DNA of 64,000 nt from Pseudomonas sp. IB20 (GCF_009707325.1 NZ_CP046103.1:2961610-3025609), one strand, 5' to 3'; shown: positions 43,121 to 52,540, numbered from the stretch's first letter. The notes: generated from the sequence alone by a model not told the origin. Program-made: numbers and translations.

Positions 43121-44386
43121 ATGAACCCCACTTCTCATCTGCCCTTTGGCGGCCTGGTGCTGGGCCTGGCCTTTGCGGCCGCCCTGCCCGTTCAAGCCGA
43201 CGACACCACCCTGACCGGCGACTGGGGCGGCCTGCGCCGTGAACTCGACGAGCAAGGCATCCGCTTCACCGGCGACTACAGCGGCGAGACCGCCTACAAC
43301 GCCGACGGCGGCCAACACCGCTCGGCGCGCTACTCGCAAAACATCAAGCTTGGCGTGCAGTTCGACTTGGGCAAGCTCTACGGCCTGAACAATGGCGACC
43401 GCATCCAGCTGACCATCAACGACCGGCGTGGCAGCAGTGCCTCCGAAGACTTGGTGGGCAACCGCCTGCCGATCCAGGAAAACTACGGCGGCCTCTACAC
43501 ACGGCTCACCGAGCTGAGCTACGAGCGCACGCTGTTTACCCCCGCGCTGAACGTCAAGCTCGGCTACATGGCAATGGGCAATGACCTCGGTGGCCTCGAC
43601 AGCGGCATCCTGTGCAACTTCATGAACGCCGGTTTCTGCGGCCACCCGCTGAACATGTCCGGCGGCAGCGGCTGGGCCAACTACCCGAACGCGCACCTCG
43701 GCGCGCGAGTGAAATACGACTTCTCACCGTCCTGGCAACTGCGCGTGGCGGCGTTCAATGTCGACCCGTCGAGCAACGGCAACGCCAGCCGCGCCTGGCA
43801 CCTGGGGCCCAAACACACCACCGGTACCGTGGTGCCCATCGAGCTGGTGTACAAGCACGCAGGCCAACTGCCGGGTGAATACAAGCTGGGGTATTACTAC
43901 GACAGCTCCAACGTGAAACGCATCGGCAGCAACAAGGAGGTCAGCGGCCGGGGCGGTCACTACCTGCTGATTGATCAGGCGGTGTGGGCGTCCAGTTCGT
44001 CTGCCGGGCGCGTGCTGCATGCTTTCGGCCAATACTCGGCCGCCAGTGAGGCCGCCTCGCCGTTCAGCAAGTGGTATGGCGCGGGCGTGGTGCTGTACAA
44101 GCCGTTTGAAGGTCGCCCACGCGATACCGTCGCCTTGGGTTATGGCCGCGCGGTGCCGAACCCGCGCAGTCGCGACGTGCAGGAACTGGCAGCGTTCAAC
44201 GCGGGGGCGGACTACCCCAACCTGAACAATGCCGAGCAGTTGATCGAGCTCAGCTACGGCTACCAGGCCACGCCATGGCTGACCCTGCGCCCGGATGTGC
44301 AATACATCATTGAGCCGGGGGCGTTTTCCGGGGTGGATATCGATAATGCATGGGTATTGGGCTTACAAGTGAAAGCCGTTTTCTGA
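43121..44386 (+). CDS. oprB: Carbohydrate-selective porin, OprB family
   Basis: A 421-residue outer-membrane porin with a signal peptide cleaved after ALPVQA. Characteristic OprB blocks are LTGDWGGLRRELDEQGI at the mature start, GWANYPNAHLGARVKY and a C-terminal beta strand ending in phenylalanine (GLQVKAVF). It lets glucose and related sugars into the periplasm, where Gcd acts. The ATG at 43121 is chosen for the signal peptide; the open frame begins 12 codons earlier without a ribosome site. Confidence 0.94.
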   Translation: MNPTSHLPFGGLVLGLAFAAALPVQADDTTLTGDWGGLRRELDEQGIRFTGDYSGETAYNADGGQHRSARYSQNIKLGVQFDLGKLYGLNNGDRIQLTINDRRGSSASEDLVGNRLPIQENYGGLYTRLTELSYERTLFTPALNVKLGYMAMGNDLGGLDSGILCNFMNAGFCGHPLNMSGGSGWANYPNAHLGARVKYDFSPSWQLRVAAFNVDPSSNGNASRAWHLGPKHTTGTVVPIELVYKHAGQLPGEYKLGYYYDSSNVKRIGSNKEVSGRGGHYLLIDQAVWASSSSAGRVLHAFGQYSAASEAASPFSKWYGAGVVLYKPFEGRPRDTVALGYGRAVPNPRSRDVQELAAFNAGADYPNLNNAEQLIELSYGYQATPWLTLRPDVQYIIEPGAFSGVDIDNAWVLGLQVKAVF

Positions 44387-44398
44387 CGGGATGACGGC

Positions 44399-44432
44399 CT
44401 AGGTGCGAGCGACAGCAGCTTCTCGCGCCTAG
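44399..44432. terminator. Possible hairpin downstream of oprB
   Basis: TAGGTGCGAG and CTCGCGCCTA pair with one G-T wobble around an ~11-base loop. No T-run follows, so termination is uncertain. Confidence 0.4.
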
Positions 44433-44463
44433 GTCACCGTGGTTTGATTCTGCGCTGGCTGGC

Positions 44464-44509
44464 GGGACGCGGAGCGTCCCAGGTGGCATTCCCACGCAGA
44501 GCGTAGGAA
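44464..44509. repeat. REP-like double hairpin
   Basis: GGGACGC-GGA-GCGTCCC (44464-44480) and TTCCCACGC-AGA-GCGTAGGAA (44489-44509). Paired hairpins with CGC-GGA-GCG-type loops recur in Pseudomonas intergenic DNA. Confidence 0.6.
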
Positions 44510-44639
44510 CGATCTGATTAGTGGCATTGGGTCATGGTTTGTAAAGGGCCAGCAGGGCGTGTCGCTTTAAATTGCAGGACGTTTCCTAGACAATCTCTGC
44601 CGCCTTGTGCCTGTTGGAATCGATGGCTAGTCTGCGATC

Positions 44640-44839
44640 CGTCACTGCTTATCAGTGATCGGGTTTAGTCGCTCGGGTCTTACATGGTGCATGGTCCTCC
44701 ATGAAGTTTTATGGTGGCTGTGCGTAGGGCACCTTCGGGTGCGCCGGTTTTCCATGTGACCGGTCGACTAACCTGCGTACAGCCGCCACCCAACGTTTAG
44801 TCGCGACGGGTGTCAGCTCCAACCATGTGGAGTTACACC
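44640..44839 (+). ncRNA. Structured 5' leader of the DUF6124 gene (three-way junction)
   Basis: Within the 453-bp gap before the DUF6124 gene a compact fold is visible. GGTGGCTGTGCG (44713-44724) pairs with CGTACAG...CCACC (44776-44790) with a three-base bulge. It encloses hairpin GCACC-TTCG-GGTGC (44729-44742, a stable UUCG tetraloop) and hairpin CCGGT...ACCGG (44744-44763). A small hairpin CATGG-TCCT-CCATG lies at 44690-44703. The decamer GTTTAGTCGC occurs on both sides (44663 and 44795). Similar leaders precede related genes in this genus, as I recall. Identity as an RNA class is unknown to me. Confidence 0.6.
44815..44834 (+). promoter_or_regulatory. Hairpin that pairs the DUF6124 ribosome site
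   Basis: AGCTCC (44815-44820) pairs with GGAGTT (44829-44834), including one G-U pair. The GGAG is the ribosome-binding site, seven bases before the ATG at 44840, so this hairpin would hold it closed. Confidence 0.55.
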
Positions 44840-45145
44840 ATGAAAAAAGTCGTCCCCGATCCACCCCGCAACACCATTAAAGACCGCGCCGCCTTCAACC
44901 GCGCCATCGACCATTACCTGCCGACCCAAGGTGTTCAAATCGAAGACCTGAGCTTCGAAGACGCCCTGCTCTACACTTCCAGCTTGCTCGACAGCGCTTC
45001 GGCCACGACACTCAACTGCAGTGAGCAACTGCCTAACCCCGAGCGGGCGAAGATTCTGGCGGTGTGGCATTTGCTGGAAATGGCCAAGACCACAAGGGCG
45101 GAACCATACGAAGCCGTTACCGCAGCAACGGATATGTACTCATAG
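44840..45145 (+). CDS. DUF6124 (formerly DUF3077) family small protein
   Basis: A 101-residue protein starting MKKVVPDPPRNTIKDRAAFN. The central segment GVQIEDLSFEDALLYTSSLLDSAS matches the family's helical core as I remember it, and a shorter helix contains AKILAVWHLLEMAK. No signal peptide or membrane helix. The last eleven residues (EAVTAATDMYS) are encoded by a sequence that also occurs as a free intergenic repeat at 1617 and 20767. Function unknown. Preceded by a structured leader; the ATG at 44840 is fixed by the GGAG seven bases upstream. Confidence 0.82.
   Translation: MKKVVPDPPRNTIKDRAAFNRAIDHYLPTQGVQIEDLSFEDALLYTSSLLDSASATTLNCSEQLPNPERAKILAVWHLLEMAKTTRAEPYEAVTAATDMYS
45110..45142 (+). 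repeat. Dispersed repeat, copy 3 (within DUF6124 coding end)
   Basis: GAAGCCGTTACCGCAGCAAC followed by GGATATGTACTCA. Here it is coding (EAVTAATDMYS); the copies at 1617 and 20767 are intergenic. Confidence 0.75.
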
Positions 45146-45252
45146 CTACCTAAAAACCCGTCATCGGCCTAGCACGACACAAGAAGTTGCGTAGATACCT
45201 ATGCCCATCGCAGGCAAGCCCGCTCCCACCGTTGACCTACAGTGTTCCGATG

Positions 45253-46752
45253 TTACTTAGACACGGGCATCGCAAACTCCGCGCCCTGCTCAATACTCTC
45301 CGACCAACGCTGCATGATCGACTTCTGCTTGGTGTAGAAGCGCACGCCTTCAGTGCCGTAGGCATGCATGTCACCAAACAAGCTCTTCTTCCAGCCACCA
45401 AAACCGTGCCAGGCCATCGGTACCGGGATCGGCACGTTGATGCCGACCATGCCCACTTCGATACGCCGTGCAAACTCGCGGGCAATATTACCGTCGCGGG
45501 TAAAACAGCTGACACCGTTGCCGAATTCGTGGTCGTTGACCAACTTGATCGCCTCGGCGAAGTCATCCACGCGCACGCAGGCCAGTACCGGGCCGAAGAT
45601 TTCTTCGCGGTAGATGCTCATGTCTTTCGTCACGTGATCGAACAAGGTAGCGCCGAGCCAGAAGCCGTTTTCCAGGCCCGGTTCGGTGGGCACATAGTCA
45701 CGCCCATCGAGCAGCAATTGCCCGCCGGCTTGCACGCCTTGTTCGATGTAGCCGCTGATGCGCTCCAGTGCCGCGCGCGAAACGATCGGGCCCATCTCGG
45801 CCTTTAAATCGCGGCCGTCGGTGATGCGCAGTAGCTTGGCACGCTCGGTCAGGGCAGCGATGACTTTGTCGCCCACATCGCCCACCAGCACCGCCACCGA
45901 GATCGCCATGCAGCGCTCGCCGGCACTGCCGTAAGCCGCGCCCATCAGCGCATCAACGGTTTTTTCGATGTCCGCATCGGGCATCACCACCATGTGGTTT
46001 TTCGCGCCGCCCAGGCCTTGCACACGCTTGCCGTTGCGGGCGCCGGTTTCATAGATGTATTGCGCAATCGGCGTAGAGCCGACAAAGCTCACGGCCTTGA
46101 CGTCCGGGTGTTCGATCAGTGCATCCACCGCTTCCTTGTCGCCCTGCACCACGTTGAACACGCCTTTGGGCAAGCCGGCTTCGCGCAGCAGCTCGGCCAT
46201 GAACAGCGAGGCGCTCGGGTCCGTCGGGCTTGGCTTGAGGATGAAGGTGTTGCCCGCGGCGATGGCGATCGGGTACATCCACATCGGTACCATCACCGGG
46301 AAGTTGAACGGCGTCACGCCGGCAACCACACCCAGTGGCTGGCGCATCGTCCAGTTGTCCATGCCCCGCGAAACCTGGTCGGAATGTTCGCCCTTGAGCA
46401 GGTTCGGAATGCCGCACGCGAATTCGAGAATGTCGATGCCCCGGTCGACTTCGCCCTGGGCGTCGGTGAACACCTTGCCGTGTTCGGCGACGATGATGCG
46501 CGCCAGGTCGTCCTTGCGTTCGCGCAACAGGTGCAGGTACTCGAACAGCACCCGGGCACGGCGGATCGGCGGCGTGTCGGCCCAGCCGGCAAACGCGGCT
46601 TGGGCGGCGGCGACGGCTTCGCCCACGGTCTGGCGGCTGGCCAACGCGACACGGCCGGTCACCTCGCCAGTGGCCGGGTTGTAGACGTCCTGATAGCGAT
46701 CATCGCGGGAAACGCGCTGGTCGTTGATGTAGTGCTCGAGGGTGATGCTCAT
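45253..46752 (-). CDS. mmsA: Methylmalonate-semialdehyde dehydrogenase (CoA-acylating)
   Basis: A 499-residue ALDH that converts methylmalonate semialdehyde to propionyl-CoA in valine breakdown, and malonate semialdehyde to acetyl-CoA. The CoA-acylating subgroup is recognised by [34 protein letters not shown], and the catalytic cysteine in [14 protein letters not shown]. The ATG at 46752 gives the standard N-terminus ([14 protein letters not shown]). A LysR gene is divergent 109 bp away and probably regulates it. No mmsB is visible next to it. Confidence 0.94.
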   Translation of the reverse strand: MSITLEHYINDQRVSRDDRYQDVYNPATGEVTGRVALASRQTVGEAVAAAQAAFAGWADTPPIRRARVLFEYLHLLRERKDDLARIIVAEHGKVFTDAQGEVDRGIDILEFACGIPNLLKGEHSDQVSRGMDNWTMRQPLGVVAGVTPFNFPVMVPMWMYPIAIAAGNTFILKPSPTDPSASLFMAELLREAGLPKGVFNVVQGDKEAVDALIEHPDVKAVSFVGSTPIAQYIYETGARNGKRVQGLGGAKNHMVVMPDADIEKTVDALMGAAYGSAGERCMAISVAVLVGDVGDKVIAALTERAKLLRITDGRDLKAEMGPIVSRAALERISGYIEQGVQAGGQLLLDGRDYVPTEPGLENGFWLGATLFDHVTKDMSIYREEIFGPVLACVRVDDFAEAIKLVNDHEFGNGVSCFTRDGNIAREFARRIEVGMVGINVPIPVPMAWHGFGGWKKSLFGDMHAYGTEGVRFYTKQKSIMQRWSESIEQGAEFAMPVSK

Positions 46753-46861
46753 GGCAGTTGATCCCAGGTCGGTAACGTTGGAGCCCACGATAGGCTTTCG
46801 GTTTGTTCCAAACCAGAGCAGAATCCAGAACTTATTGTCCTTATAAGCGAACAATAGAATC

Positions 46862-47803
46862 ATGGAAAAGGCTGAGATCGAGGGGCTCTGGACGCATATT
46901 CACTGGCTGTCAGTGCTGGAGGAGCAAGGCACCTACACCGCCGCCGCCGCGCGCCTGGGCGTGAGCAAATCCGCGGTCAGCCAGCGTATCTCGGACCTGG
47001 AAAAGGCCACAGGTACACGGCTGGTCACCCGTACCACACGTAGCGTGCGGCTGACCGATGCGGGGCAGTCATTGACCCGCGAAGTGCGTAGCGCCTATGA
47101 ACACATCGCCCGCAGCTTCTCCTCGGTGCGCGACTCTGCCGGGGAGATTCGCGGCCTGGTCCGCCTCACCGCACCGGTAGCGTTTGCCCGACAACAATTG
47201 GTGCCGCACCTGTCCGAATTCTTGCAGCGCTATCCCCAGGTGCGCATCCAGCTGGACGTGTCGGACGCCCTGAGTTCGCTGGCCGCCGAAGGCTACGACC
47301 TGGCGGTGCGACACGGCTTCCAGGTGCCGGAAACCCATGTGGCGTGGAAACTGTGCGACACCGGCTCGGTGCTGGTCGCCACGCGGGCCTACCTGCAACA
47401 GCACGGCGAGCCGCGTGAACCCAGCGATCTCAGCACGCATAACTGCCTGTACTACCCACGGGGCACCGACCAGCCGGCGTGGACCTTCGAACGCGGCGGC
47501 AAAAAAGTCGAGCGCATCACCGTGCCCATCGCCGGCAGCTTTTCCACCAACAACAGCGAAGCCCTGCGTGACTCGGCGCTCAACCACCTGGGCATCGCCC
47601 TGCTCCCGGATTTCAGCGCGCATGCCGCGCTGGCCAGTGGCACGTTGGTGCAGGTGCTCAAGGGCTGGACGCTCAAAGGCGCGTTTGCCGATGAGATTTA
47701 CTTGATTCGGCCGTACTCCCCGCATGTGCCGAAGTCAGTGACTGCGTTGGTGGGGTTTCTCAAGGACAAGCTATCCGGTGGTTTTCGCTTCGTGGGCAAT
47801 TGA
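46862..47803 (+). CDS. LysR-family regulator, likely of mmsA
   Basis: A 313-residue regulator. Its helix-turn-helix reads [20 protein letters not shown] followed by [20 protein letters not shown]; the effector domain begins near [15 protein letters not shown]. It belongs to the LysR branch with [15 protein letters not shown] seen in many aldehyde- or aromatic-response regulators. Divergence from mmsA suggests control of that gene; the ligand is unknown. Confidence 0.9.
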   Translation: MEKAEIEGLWTHIHWLSVLEEQGTYTAAAARLGVSKSAVSQRISDLEKATGTRLVTRTTRSVRLTDAGQSLTREVRSAYEHIARSFSSVRDSAGEIRGLVRLTAPVAFARQQLVPHLSEFLQRYPQVRIQLDVSDALSSLAAEGYDLAVRHGFQVPETHVAWKLCDTGSVLVATRAYLQQHGEPREPSDLSTHNCLYYPRGTDQPAWTFERGGKKVERITVPIAGSFSTNNSEALRDSALNHLGIALLPDFSAHAALASGTLVQVLKGWTLKGAFADEIYLIRPYSPHVPKSVTALVGFLKDKLSGGFRFVGN

Positions 47804-48202
47804 AGTCTGCACCCAGCATGGTCATCGTTTCTCCACACAACCTCACGGGAAACTCCATAGCCAGCGGCAATAATCTACATAACGAACCTAGCGACTTATT
47901 GATTAAGTTTTTACTGGCAAGGGCCACGAACAACGGCTTATTGACGCGCGGAAAAAGTCCATACAACTAATTGTAAACACTGAATAAACACCGCCTGGCT
48001 GCGCCTCCTAAAACGCCAGTTTCAAACACATCCCTTCGCAAACTTGCAAAACAACCACAACCGGCTAAGTTCATGAATACCGTGAAAGCCATCAGCCATT
48101 ACGTATACAACCCGCCCTTCAGGCCAGGGGTTCTATTGCTCTAAAAACAGCGCTTAACAGTGACACGGAACTTAAGTCTTAACTCTCAAAAGGGATGCTT
48201 TG
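47804..48202 (+). other. Intergenic region ahead of the ebo cluster
   Basis: Nearly 400 bp, more AT-rich than its surroundings, with no reading frame, tRNA or repeat that I can support. It must carry the promoter for the twelve-gene cluster that follows. No clear operator palindrome was recognised. Confidence 0.5.
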
Positions 48203-50068
48203 ATGAAGCGCAGCCGGTGGTATCGTGCGTTTTCGAAAAAGGGGCCAGCCGCGCATTTTTGGCTGTCGTTGATGGGCTTTTCTGTGCTGGTGATTGCCAG
48301 CTTCCTGTTGTTTGAACAACAGATCCAAGCGTTCCTGACTCACCTCAACCTGTACCAACCCTCGACACCTGCCCAAGCATTCAACCTGGCACTGCTGCTG
48401 ATCGCCCTGCTCGCCCTCGACGTGGTGCTGCCGGTGCCGTCGAGCATGGTCGCGCTGCTGGCGGTGGCCGTACTCGGCAGCCTCGGGGGTTACCTGGTGA
48501 TTTTTATCGGGCTGTGCCTGGGCGCCGGGTTGGGTTATGCGCTGGGGGCCGGTTATTTTCGGTTGCTGTCCGGCCGCCTTGGGCTGCATCAGCGCCAGCC
48601 TGGGCAGTTGGCGTATCGGCTGGGTACGTTGTCGTTGATCTGCCTGCGCGGTGTGCCGGTGTTGGCGGAAACGTCGGTAGTGGCCGCCGGGATGCAGCGT
48701 TATCCGCTGCGCGCGTTTTTGCTGATTACCACGTTGGCGAATGCGGGGCTGGCGCTGGCCTACACCGCCATTGGCACGTTGCTGATCGAGCAGCACGCGC
48801 TGCTGGTCACCCTCCTCGCCAGCATGGTGTTGCCGCTGGCGTTTGTGGCCGGTTACAGCCTGTTCAAGCGCAAGCCCAGTGTGGATCAGCCCCTGCGCGG
48901 GCGGTTCGAGGTCCGTTACGACTACCCGGTGATCTTCACCGACCACCTGTTCGACCCGCTCAACCCGTGCCTGCATCAGCAACTCACTCACCCACACAAC
49001 GGGCCGGTGAAGGTGATGGTGTTTGCCGATGAGCAACTGCTGCACAGCGCGCCTCAGTTGTTGGCACAGATCGACGCCTACTTCGCCGCCCATGCCGACC
49101 TGCACGTGCACGCCGCGCCCATCGCCGTGCCGGCCGGTGAGCTGAGCAAAAACGCGCAAGTGCTGGAGCAGCTCTACACCGACATGCTGCAACACGGCCT
49201 GGACCGGCACTGCTACGTGCTGGCCCTAGGCGGCGGCGCGGTGCTGGATGCGGTGGGCTACGCCTGCGCCACCTTCCACCGCGGCATTCGCCTGATCCGA
49301 ATTCCCAGCACCGTGCTGGCCCAGAACGACGCCGGCATTGGCGTAAAAAACGGCATCAATGCCTTCGGCCAGAAAAACCTGCTGGGCGCCTTCTACCCCG
49401 CCACGGCGGTGATCAATGACTTCCAGTTGCTCACCAGCCTGACCCGCCGCGACCAGATCGCCGGGCTGGCCGAGGCGGTCAAGGTGGCGCTGATCAAGGA
49501 CCAGGCATTTTTCGAGTGGATGGAGCAGCACGCCGACGCCCTCGCCCGCTTCGATCACCCCGCCAGCCGCTACGCGATTCGCCGCTGCGCCGAGCTGCAC
49601 CTGGCGCACATCACCGGTGCCGGCGACCCGTTCGAACGCGGTAACGGTCGGCCGCTGGATTACGGGCACTGGGCCGCGCACAAACTGGAAAACCTCAGCC
49701 ACCACCGGCTGCGCCATGGCGAAGCGGTCGCGGTGGGCATGGCGTTGGATGGGTTGTATGCCAATGCATTGGGGCTGCTCGGCGATACCGACACTGAGCG
49801 GGTGATGAACCTGTTGTGCACGTTGGGCTTCAACCTGTGCCCGCCGGAGCTGAGTTTGATCGATGCACAGGGCCGCTCGCCGCTGCTGCTAGGCCTGGAG
49901 GAGTTCCGCCAGCACTTGGGTGGGCAACTGTCGATCCCGATGCTCAACCGCATCGGCCAGTCGGTGGACCTGCATGAAATCGACAGCGCGAAGATGCAGG
50001 CGGCGCTGCAACGGCTGGCGTCGCGCAGTGTTGCGCCGCTGCCACTGGGTGAGGGTTACGCACAATGA
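48203..50068 (+). CDS. eboD: EboD-type dehydroquinate-synthase-like enzyme fused to a VTT/DedA-like membrane domain
   Basis: A 621-residue fusion. Residues ~20-230 contain about five hydrophobic helices with VTT/SNARE-associated (DedA-like) features: LPVPSSMVALLAVAVLGSLG, GLCLGAGLGYALG and RGVPVLAETSVVAAGM. Residues ~235-600 form a 3-dehydroquinate synthase-like enzyme: LALGGGAVLDAVGYACATFH for NAD, IPSTVLAQNDAG, and putative zinc ligands in AGLAEAVKVALIKD, DYGHWAAHKLE and RHGEAVAVGMALDG. EboD proteins I know are the enzyme alone. It is the first gene of the cluster; the stop overlaps eboC by ATGA. AGGGA precedes the ATG at 48203. Confidence 0.88.
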   Translation: MKRSRWYRAFSKKGPAAHFWLSLMGFSVLVIASFLLFEQQIQAFLTHLNLYQPSTPAQAFNLALLLIALLALDVVLPVPSSMVALLAVAVLGSLGGYLVIFIGLCLGAGLGYALGAGYFRLLSGRLGLHQRQPGQLAYRLGTLSLICLRGVPVLAETSVVAAGMQRYPLRAFLLITTLANAGLALAYTAIGTLLIEQHALLVTLLASMVLPLAFVAGYSLFKRKPSVDQPLRGRFEVRYDYPVIFTDHLFDPLNPCLHQQLTHPHNGPVKVMVFADEQLLHSAPQLLAQIDAYFAAHADLHVHAAPIAVPAGELSKNAQVLEQLYTDMLQHGLDRHCYVLALGGGAVLDAVGYACATFHRGIRLIRIPSTVLAQNDAGIGVKNGINAFGQKNLLGAFYPATAVINDFQLLTSLTRRDQIAGLAEAVKVALIKDQAFFEWMEQHADALARFDHPASRYAIRRCAELHLAHITGAGDPFERGNGRPLDYGHWAAHKLENLSHHRLRHGEAVAVGMALDGLYANALGLLGDTDTERVMNLLCTLGFNLCPPELSLIDAQGRSPLLLGLEEFRQHLGGQLSIPMLNRIGQSVDLHEIDSAKMQAALQRLASRSVAPLPLGEGYAQ

Positions 50069-50943
50069 GCCCGATGAAAACCTGGATGACCCTCGGCCGG
50101 GTTTCCAACCTGCCCACGGTGTGGACCAACACCCTGGCCGCCGCCCTGCTCGCCAGCAGTGCCGGCGCGCTGGCGCCGCCGTCGTCGCAGGTGTGGGTGC
50201 TGCTGTTGATCACGCTGTCGTTGCTGTACCTGGCCGGCATGCTGTTGAACGACTGGCTCGATGCTGATTGGGACCAGCAACATCACAACCCGCGCCCGAT
50301 CACCCTGGGTTTGGCCAGCCGCCAGCAAGTCGGCCTGGCCACCGCACTGTTGCTGATCCTTGCCGCCGCGGCGGTGCTGGGCTTGAGCCGCTTGATCGAC
50401 CAGCCGCATTGGCTGCTTGGCGGCGTGGTGCTGCTGGTCGGCTGCATCGTCGGCTACAACCTGCTGCACAAGAAATACGCCCACAGCGTGTGGCTGATGG
50501 GCGCCTGCCGCTCGGCGCTGTACCTCACGGCGGCGGCCAGCCTGGCGGTGCCGCCGGAGCCAATCTGGCTGTGCGCGATTCTGCTCGGTGTGTACATCAG
50601 CGGCCTGACCTACCTGGCGCGCCAGGAACACCGCAACCAGTTGATCAGCCGCCTGCCGTTGCTGCTGATGCTCAGCCCGCTGGCCCTGGCGTTCTACTCC
50701 AACAACCTGTGGTTCTGGCCGGTGCTGCTGCTGTGGTTGGCCTGGCTGGGCTGGCATTACTGGAAGCACCTGGCCCACCCGCAGCACAGAAACGTCCGCG
50801 CGTTTATCGGCGCGGGCCTGGCCGCCTTGCCGTTGTTCGATGCACTGGTGCTGGCGGTAGCCAACCAGCTGTTGGGCAGCCTGTTGTGTGTGTTGGTGTT
50901 TTTTCTGCTCCCCCACTTTCAGCGTTGGATCAAGCCGACATGA
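50065..50943 (+). CDS. eboC: UbiA-family prenyltransferase EboC
   Basis: A 292-residue intramembrane prenyltransferase with about eight helices. The first aspartate-rich motif is NDWLDADWDQ; the second catalytic loop lies near LTYLARQEHRN. In the ebo cluster this enzyme is thought to attach an isoprenoid to a small molecule made by EboD/EboE; the substrate is unknown. Overlaps eboD by four bases at the start and eboA by four at the end, so translation is coupled. Confidence 0.9.
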   Translation: MSPMKTWMTLGRVSNLPTVWTNTLAAALLASSAGALAPPSSQVWVLLLITLSLLYLAGMLLNDWLDADWDQQHHNPRPITLGLASRQQVGLATALLLILAAAAVLGLSRLIDQPHWLLGGVVLLVGCIVGYNLLHKKYAHSVWLMGACRSALYLTAAASLAVPPEPIWLCAILLGVYISGLTYLARQEHRNQLISRLPLLLMLSPLALAFYSNNLWFWPVLLLWLAWLGWHYWKHLAHPQHRNVRAFIGAGLAALPLFDALVLAVANQLLGSLLCVLVFFLLPHFQRWIKPT

Positions 50944-51623
50944 ACATACGCCAGGATGGCCTCACCGAACGCCAACAAACCCTGAGCCAGCAACTGGAAG
51001 CCACCGAACTGCAAGGGTGGCAAGCGGCGCAGGCACAGCTTGCCCAGCAACCCAGCGCCACCACAGCGGCGCTGTTGAGCGGCCAGTGCAAGCGTTACCT
51101 GCCGGCACCTTCGGTGAAATTAGCGCGCGGGTTGCTGCTGGCCCAGGCACTCGAACACACCGAGGCTGCCGAGCAGTTGCCGCTGCTGCGCCAGCTGTTC
51201 CTGTGGGGCGACGATCAGGAAAAAATCGCTCTGCTTAGCGCCCTCGACTGGCTCGACAGCGACGGCGAGTGCCTGGAACTGGCCTTGCAGGCCGGGCGCA
51301 CCAGCAACCCGCAGGTGTTTGCCGCCCTCGCCCTCGACACGGCCTACCCGTCACGCCACTACTCGGAGCGCGCCTTTCACCAACTGGTGCTCAAGGCACT
51401 CGGCATGGGCCTCGACGTGGGGCGCCTGGTCGGCCTCACGCAACGCCACGGCGTCACGCTTAATCAGTTGGCCCTCGACCTGCTCGACGAACAACTCGCC
51501 GCCGAACGAACCGTGTCCCCCGGGCTGCCCCGGGTGATTGCCTTCGAGCTGCTCAGCCCGGCGCAACAGCAGCGCCTGCGCGGCTTGCGTTTGCCGGTGC
51601 AATGGCACGCCTACCTGAACTGA
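50940..51623 (+). CDS. eboA: EboA domain-containing protein
   Basis: A 227-residue soluble, mostly helical protein with no known catalytic motif. The conserved EboA-type block W..DDQEKIALLSALDWL and the following NPQVFAALALDTAYPSRHYSERAFHQLVLKALGM support the call (stated here in shortened form: LALDTAYP, FHQLVLKALFMG-like). The short HEAT-like helices suggest a scaffold. The ATG at 50940 overlaps the eboC stop (ATGA). It has been described only as part of ebo clusters, with unknown function. Confidence 0.88.
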   Translation: MNIRQDGLTERQQTLSQQLEATELQGWQAAQAQLAQQPSATTAALLSGQCKRYLPAPSVKLARGLLLAQALEHTEAAEQLPLLRQLFLWGDDQEKIALLSALDWLDSDGECLELALQAGRTSNPQVFAALALDTAYPSRHYSERAFHQLVLKALGMGLDVGRLVGLTQRHGVTLNQLALDLLDEQLAAERTVSPGLPRVIAFELLSPAQQQRLRGLRLPVQWHAYLN

Positions 51624-51655
51624 CGCACATCGCCTTCCCTTGACGAGGATTCACC

Positions 51656-52540
51656 ATGCTCAAGTACTTTGATCCGCATATTCACATGGTCAGCCGCACC
51701 ACCGACGACTACCAGAACATGGCGGCCGCCGGCATCACCGGCGTCATCGAACCGGCGTTCTGGCAGGGCCAGGCGCGTACCAGCGTCGGCAGTTTTGTCG
51801 ACTACTTCGACACGCTGCTGGGCTGGGAACGCTTTCGCGCGAGCATGTTCGGCATCCACCATTTCTGCACCATCGGCCTGAACCCCAAAGAAGCGAATGA
51901 CCTGTCGATCGCCAATGAAGTGCTGGAGATTCTGCCGCGCTACCTGGTGAAAGAAGGCGTGGTCGCGGTTGGCGAAATCGGCTACGACGACATCACCCCT
52001 GAAGAAGATCGCTTTCTTGCCGCGCAGCTTGAGCTTGCGAAGCAATTCAACCTGCCGGTGCTGGTGCACACGCCACACCGCGACAAGATCGGCGGCACCA
52101 AACGCACCCTGGCGGTGATCCGCGACGTGGGGATCGGCGAGCACCTGGTGATCATCGACCACCTCAACGAACTGACCTTGCCGCTGGTGCTCGACAGCGA
52201 GTGCTGGCGCGGCCATTCCATCTACCCCAACACCAAGATGTCGGAGCAGCGCATGGTCGCCTTGCTCAAGGAATACGGCACCGAAAAAATGGTGGTCAAC
52301 AGCGCCGCCGACTGGGGCATCAGCGACCCACTGAAAGTGCCCAAGACCGGCCAGGCGATGTTGGCAGCGGGCTTTACTGAAGCCCAGGTGGAACAGGTGC
52401 TGTTCCACAACCCGGTGGACTTTTTTGCCCAGAGCGGCCAGTTGGACAAGGCCTTGGTCAGCACGCCACTGCCCATCGACCAGCGCAAGCAATGGCAGGA
52501 AAACTCGGCCCTGCGCGGCCAGGACCCGGTGGTCAAATGA
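51656..52540 (+). CDS. eboB: TatD-family metal-dependent hydrolase EboB
   Basis: A 294-residue TIM-barrel hydrolase. Metal-ligand motifs are FDPHIHMVSRT at the start, a glutamate in VAVGEIGYDD, histidines in VLVHTPH and IIDHLNE, and an aspartate in NSAADWGISDP near the end. The subgroup is the EboB-type TatD hydrolase rather than the nuclease TatD. 32 bp downstream of eboA; its stop overlaps the eboE start (ATGA). Substrate is unknown. Confidence 0.9.
   Translation: MLKYFDPHIHMVSRTTDDYQNMAAAGITGVIEPAFWQGQARTSVGSFVDYFDTLLGWERFRASMFGIHHFCTIGLNPKEANDLSIANEVLEILPRYLVKEGVVAVGEIGYDDITPEEDRFLAAQLELAKQFNLPVLVHTPHRDKIGGTKRTLAVIRDVGIGEHLVIIDHLNELTLPLVLDSECWRGHSIYPNTKMSEQRMVALLKEYGTEKMVVNSAADWGISDPLKVPKTGQAMLAAGFTEAQVEQVLFHNPVDFFAQSGQLDKALVSTPLPIDQRKQWQENSALRGQDPVVK

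Noticed and set aside
40637..43696. A very long open frame (over 1000 codons) on the minus strand across gcd and the start of oprB
   Set aside because: It is exactly antisense to gcd, is His/Gly/Val/Arg-rich in the way mirrored high-GC codons are, and has no recognisable domain or ribosome site. The plus-strand gcd is certain.
44387..44640. tRNA or known small RNA gene downstream of oprB
   Set aside because: No cloverleaf, CCA or T-loop sequence; only REP-like hairpins can be supported.
49226..49717. Minus-strand open frame in eboD
   Set aside because: Antisense shadow of the conserved dehydroquinate-synthase-like domain.
50268..50939. Long N-terminal extension of EboA overlapping EboC
   Set aside because: The extension is the +1 frame of eboC. 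EboA starts at the ATGA overlap at 50940.
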